A stretch of DNA of 7,492 nucleotides from the NCBI GenBank assembly GCA_030153205.1, contig JASLHV010000314.1, positions 1 to 7,492 on the forward strand, in the 5' to 3' direction. The translations under genes were made by a program, and so were the position numbers. The notes beneath the pieces were generated by a model. That model did no database searches and was not told the origin of the DNA. It saw nothing but the letters and a program-made list of their open reading frames with translations. Shown here piece after piece: positions 5,263 through 7,492 of this stretch (its first letter is position 1; the number at the start of each line of letters is the position of its first letter). The DNA is from Roseiarcus sp. (GTDB taxonomy: Bacteria > Pseudomonadota > Alphaproteobacteria > Rhizobiales > Beijerinckiaceae).

Positions 5263-6423
5263 TTACGAAGCCTTGACCGGGTTTGAACCGCCGCTCTCTC
5301 GTCGTGTTGAGTTTCGCGCCAACGTCCGGCGCCGTGAAGGTTCCAAGCGGCCGGTAGAGGGTTCGATTCGGCCAATTGAACTGCGCAAGGAGCCAGCGCC
5401 CATGGCCGCGCGAAATTCACGCGGTGTCTGCGCCGTCCATCGCCGGAACGCCTGTCGGAAGTTGGCGGCGTCGCTGAACCCTAGGGCGAAGGCGATATCG
5501 TCATTGGTCATCGTTGTATCGCGAAGATATTTTAGCGCGAGATGGGCGCGGAGTTCGTCCTGCAGCGCACGGAAGGACGTATTCTGCTCTTCCAGTTTTC
5601 GACGCAGCGTCCTCGTCGTCGTGCGCAACATTTTCGCGATCGCCGGCAGCGTCGGGCGTCTGGCCACATCCTGAAGAAGCGCTTTGCGCACCTTTCCTGC
5701 GGCGCCGGCGCGGGTCGACATCTCGGCAAGAAGCTCATCGCAAGTCGCACGGATCAACGTGTAAGTCGTCTGATTGCCCAACGTCGGCCTCAGGTTCAGC
5801 CAAGCCGAAGCGAAAACGAGTTGATTTGCCGACTCGCCAAAACTGACGGGACAGCCGACCAGTTCGGGAGCAATACCGAAATCATTGGACGGCCCATAAG
5901 TCATCGTAAGTTTCACCGGCTTGAACGCGGCTCCCATGATGTCGCGATGCAACGAGAGATGGATGCCGAGCTGAAGCTCGGTGATAAATCTCAAAAGGCG
6001 AGCGTCGATCGACGGATGCGTTAGGGGTCGTATCGTCCAAATGCCGTTCTCAGCGCTCTCAGAGAAGGAAATTTCCGCGAGTGGCGCCGCCAAAAGATGA
6101 TAAGCGACGGCGAAATCCATAGTCTTGCGGAAATCGGCACCGCAGAGAATAGCGAATCCGTACATGCCATAGGCCGAAACATGGATGTTCGAGCCGATTT
6201 TGAAAGGCAGATGCCGATCACGGCTCGTCGTCATCGCATTGCGAAGCATCTGGACCATTTGATCCAGCGAGATGCGCGTCTCGGGCGCGCGCAGATCCTC
6301 AAGCGACAATTCAACGCCTCGCAACGCCTCCTCTGGCTGGACGCCCAGCCTGGATAGGGAATCCATCACCGCGGCGAGCTTCGTCGCTGTATAGACCTTA
6401 TCCCCAAATCCAACTGTCGCCAT
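5263..6423 (-). CDS. AraC-family transcriptional regulator (OruR/ArgR-like sensor domain)
   Basis: This 386-residue regulator has an N-terminal ligand-sensing domain of the 'Arabinose_bd'/OruR type (about residues 20-210) and a C-terminal AraC double helix-turn-helix (about 258-340). The AraC signature is clear: IAFALGFSDAANFRQAFRRWTA starting at 310, then TPREFR (333-338). The first helix-turn-helix lies near PTLPAIAKMLRTTTRTLRRKL (start 257). The ligand is unknown. Given the neighbours, a fatty acid, acyl-CoA or hydroxy acid is a reasonable guess. The protein continues about 45 residues beyond the usual AraC end as a basic, Ser/Arg-rich tail with a short internal repeat (GRIEPS/GRLEPS). The ATG at 6423 has no good ribosome-binding site. 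Met20 (6366) is an alternative start, but residues 10-19 (VYTATKLAAV) look like family sequence, so I prefer the longer form. It lies upstream of and co-directional with the pha genes. Confidence 0.88.
   Translation of the reverse strand: MATVGFGDKVYTATKLAAVMDSLSRLGVQPEEALRGVELSLEDLRAPETRISLDQMVQMLRNAMTTSRDRHLPFKIGSNIHVSAYGMYGFAILCGADFRKTMDFAVAYHLLAAPLAEISFSESAENGIWTIRPLTHPSIDARLLRFITELQLGIHLSLHRDIMGAAFKPVKLTMTYGPSNDFGIAPELVGCPVSFGESANQLVFASAWLNLRPTLGNQTTYTLIRATCDELLAEMSTRAGAAGKVRKALLQDVARRPTLPAIAKMLRTTTRTLRRKLEEQNTSFRALQDELRAHLALKYLRDTTMTNDDIAFALGFSDAANFRQAFRRWTAQTPREFRAAMGAGSLRSSIGRIEPSTGRLEPSRRRTLARNSTRRESGGSNPVKAS
5339..5373 (-). repeat. Imperfect 21-bp-period direct repeat in the regulator tail
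   Basis: Two 14-mers on the plus strand, GGTTCCAAGCGGCC (5339-5352) and GGTTCGATTCGGCC (5360-5373), agree at 11 of 14 bases with a 21-bp period. The period is a multiple of three, so the encoded protein repeats as GRIEPS then GRLEPS. It lies in the extra C-terminal tail of the AraC-type protein. The 21-bp spacing is also two helical turns, as in paired AraC-type half-sites, so it could be a DNA element as well as a protein repeat. Confidence 0.4.
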
Positions 6424-6427
6424 CGAT

Positions 6428-6433
6428 TTTATA
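6428..6433 (-). promoter_or_regulatory. Possible -10 element before the AraC-type gene
   Basis: The minus strand reads TATAAA only 4 bp upstream of the ATG at 6423, in an AT-rich patch that stands out from the GC-rich surroundings. No matching TTGACA-like -35 is present at 16-18 bp. If it is a real -10, the transcript would begin at about the ATG, which implies leaderless translation or use of Met20 instead. It is weak on its own. Confidence 0.2.
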
Positions 6434-6496
6434 TGCTAAGTGAGCTTGATGTGATGACCTATGTACGCCAAGAGTTTCCGCGCCCCGCGCTACAGC

Positions 6497-6524
6497 AAAA
6501 GAAGGCACGAAGCTCGTGACGAGC
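6497..6524 (-). terminator. Weak terminator-like hairpins after the acyl-CoA dehydrogenase gene
   Basis: On the minus strand the stop codon at 6548 is followed by a GCTCG-TCA-CGAGC hairpin (6524-6512). This overlaps an alternative CACGA-GCT-TCGTG hairpin (6518-6506), and then comes CC and TTCTTTT (6503-6497). The stems have only 5 bp and the T-run is interrupted, so termination would be partial at best. An additional 4-bp stem with a TTCG tetraloop lies just upstream (6538-6527, including one G-T pair). Confidence 0.3.
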
Positions 6525-6547
6525 ATAAGCCGAAGCCTTGCTCCTGC

Positions 6548-7492
6548 TCAAACAAAAGCGCTGAGGCCGGTAATCGCCTTGCCGACGATCAACGTGTTCA
6601 TCTCTCGCGTCCCTTCGTAAGAATAAATTGCCTCGGCGTCCGCGACGAAGCGGCCGATATGGTTCTCCAGGAGAATGCCGTTGCCGCCAAGCAATTCGCG
6701 GGCGTAGCCAACCGTCTCACGGCATTTGACGGTACAAAAAGCCTTGGCCAGCGACGCATGCTCGTCGCGCATCTTGCCCTCGTCCTGCAATTGCGCGAGA
6801 CGCAACATCATGGCCTGGGTCGCCGTCACATTACCGAGCATGCGCACCAGCAAATCCTGAACCAGCTGGAACCCGCCAATCGGCCTGCCGAACTGCTGGC
6901 GCATTTGCGCATAGCGTAACGCATGCTCATAGGCGCCCATCTGGCAGCCGACAGCGAACCAGGCGACGCCGGTGCGAGTCATCTGGAGGACCTTGGTGGT
7001 GTCCTTGAACGTATTGGCGTTTTGCAGACGGTCCTCTTCTGGCACGCGGCAGTCGTTCAATGTGATCAAGCCATTTTGGACCACGCGCAGGGCCATCTTG
7101 GATTCGATCTTCCTGACCGAGAAGCCAGGATTGTCGTTGCCGACCACGAAGCCCTTGACCTGACCGGAGGATTCTTCGCGGGCCCAGATCACATTGATAT
7201 CGGCGAAAGTGGAGTTGCCGATCCATTTCTTTTCGCCATTGAGAATCCATCCGTCGCCCTCTCGGCGGCAGGTCGTCGTCATGCCGCCGGACGTCGCCGA
7301 CCCGACGAGCGGCTCGGTCAGGCCGAAGGAGCCAATTTTCTCGAAACGCATCATCGGCGGCAGCCAGCGCTGTTTCTGCTCCTCGTTGCCGCAGAGGTAG
7401 ATCGAGCCGGCGGATAAGCCGGTATGAACTCCATAGAATGTGGCGATAGAGCAGTCGATCCGGGCGAGCTCCATGCAAATGACGCCGTTCAA
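6548..7492 (-). CDS. Acyl-CoA dehydrogenase, glutaryl-CoA dehydrogenase/ACX4-like branch (partial, N-terminus off window)
   Basis: The visible 314 residues are the C-terminal four-fifths or so of a FAD-dependent acyl-CoA dehydrogenase, which makes trans-2-enoyl-CoA from acyl-CoA. The frame is open at the window edge, and its first codon (TTG, 7492-7490) is an internal leucine, not the start. Counting from there, FGLTEPLVGSATSGG (56-70) is the flavin/substrate loop. WIGNSTFADINVIWAR (90-105), LRVVQNGLITL (135-145), the QFGRPIGGFQL segment (200-210), LLGGNGIL (267-274) and YSYEGTREMNTLIVGKAITG (start 290) follow. Glu293 in YEGT is the expected catalytic base. The match to plant peroxisomal ACX4, a short-chain enzyme of the glutaryl-CoA dehydrogenase branch, is striking, including WIGNSTFAD and VPEEDRL. 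Its substrate is not decided by this. It is co-directional with the PHA genes, 124 bp ahead of the regulator, and could supply enoyl-CoA to PhaJ, but it may belong to a separate upstream operon. Confidence 0.88.
   Translation of the reverse strand: MNGVICMELARIDCSIATFYGVHTGLSAGSIYLCGNEEQKQRWLPPMMRFEKIGSFGLTEPLVGSATSGGMTTTCRREGDGWILNGEKKWIGNSTFADINVIWAREESSGQVKGFVVGNDNPGFSVRKIESKMALRVVQNGLITLNDCRVPEEDRLQNANTFKDTTKVLQMTRTGVAWFAVGCQMGAYEHALRYAQMRQQFGRPIGGFQLVQDLLVRMLGNVTATQAMMLRLAQLQDEGKMRDEHASLAKAFCTVKCRETVGYARELLGGNGILLENHIGRFVADAEAIYSYEGTREMNTLIVGKAITGLSAFV

Noticed and set aside
5359..5370. GGGTTCGATTCG, resembling a tRNA T-loop
   Set aside because: The flanking bases do not form the T-stem, no acceptor or anticodon arms are present, and it lies inside the AraC-type coding region.
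1..7492. CRISPR array, insertion sequence, defence or phage genes
   Set aside because: No regularly spaced repeats, no transposase or integrase motifs, and all coding space is taken by fatty acid and PHA genes plus one regulator.

Overview
The window is a compact, one-direction (minus-strand) cluster for making and breaking down medium-chain-length polyhydroxyalkanoate (mcl-PHA) from fatty acids. The DNA is GC-rich with strong GC preference at third codon positions inside the genes. This fits a high-GC proteobacterium. My weak guess is an alphaproteobacterium of the Hyphomicrobiales type, but no rRNA or marker gene is present to test it. Several proteins resemble Pseudomonas mcl-PHA proteins closely, so the host could differ from the origin of the genes.

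Layout in transcription order (right to left): the 3' part of an acyl-CoA dehydrogenase gene (7492-6548, cut by the window edge); a 124-bp gap with small hairpins; an AraC-family regulator (6423-5263); a 52-bp gap with a 7-bp-arm inverted repeat; an AlkK/PP_0763-like medium-chain fatty acyl-CoA ligase (5210-3555); a MaoC-fold (R)-enoyl-CoA hydratase of PhaJ type (3525-3043); a class II PHA synthase PhaC (3046-1346); and an intracellular PHA depolymerase PhaZ (1359-529). Positions 1-528 hold no convincing gene.

The ligase, phaJ, phaC and phaZ genes form a tight operon: 29-bp gap, 4-nt ATGA overlap, then a 14-nt overlap. Together they make a complete route. The ligase activates fatty acids to acyl-CoA, a dehydrogenase (possibly the upstream one) makes the 2-enoyl-CoA, PhaJ hydrates it to (R)-3-hydroxyacyl-CoA, and PhaC polymerises that. 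PhaZ releases hydroxy acids that the ligase could reactivate. The adjacent AraC-type protein is a candidate local regulator.

The most notable detail is in PhaC. By my residue-by-residue alignment with the remembered Pseudomonas PhaC1 sequence, it naturally carries Asp and Cys at the positions matching Glu130 and Ser325. These are two sites where laboratory changes of the same kind made the Pseudomonas enzyme better at using short-chain monomers.
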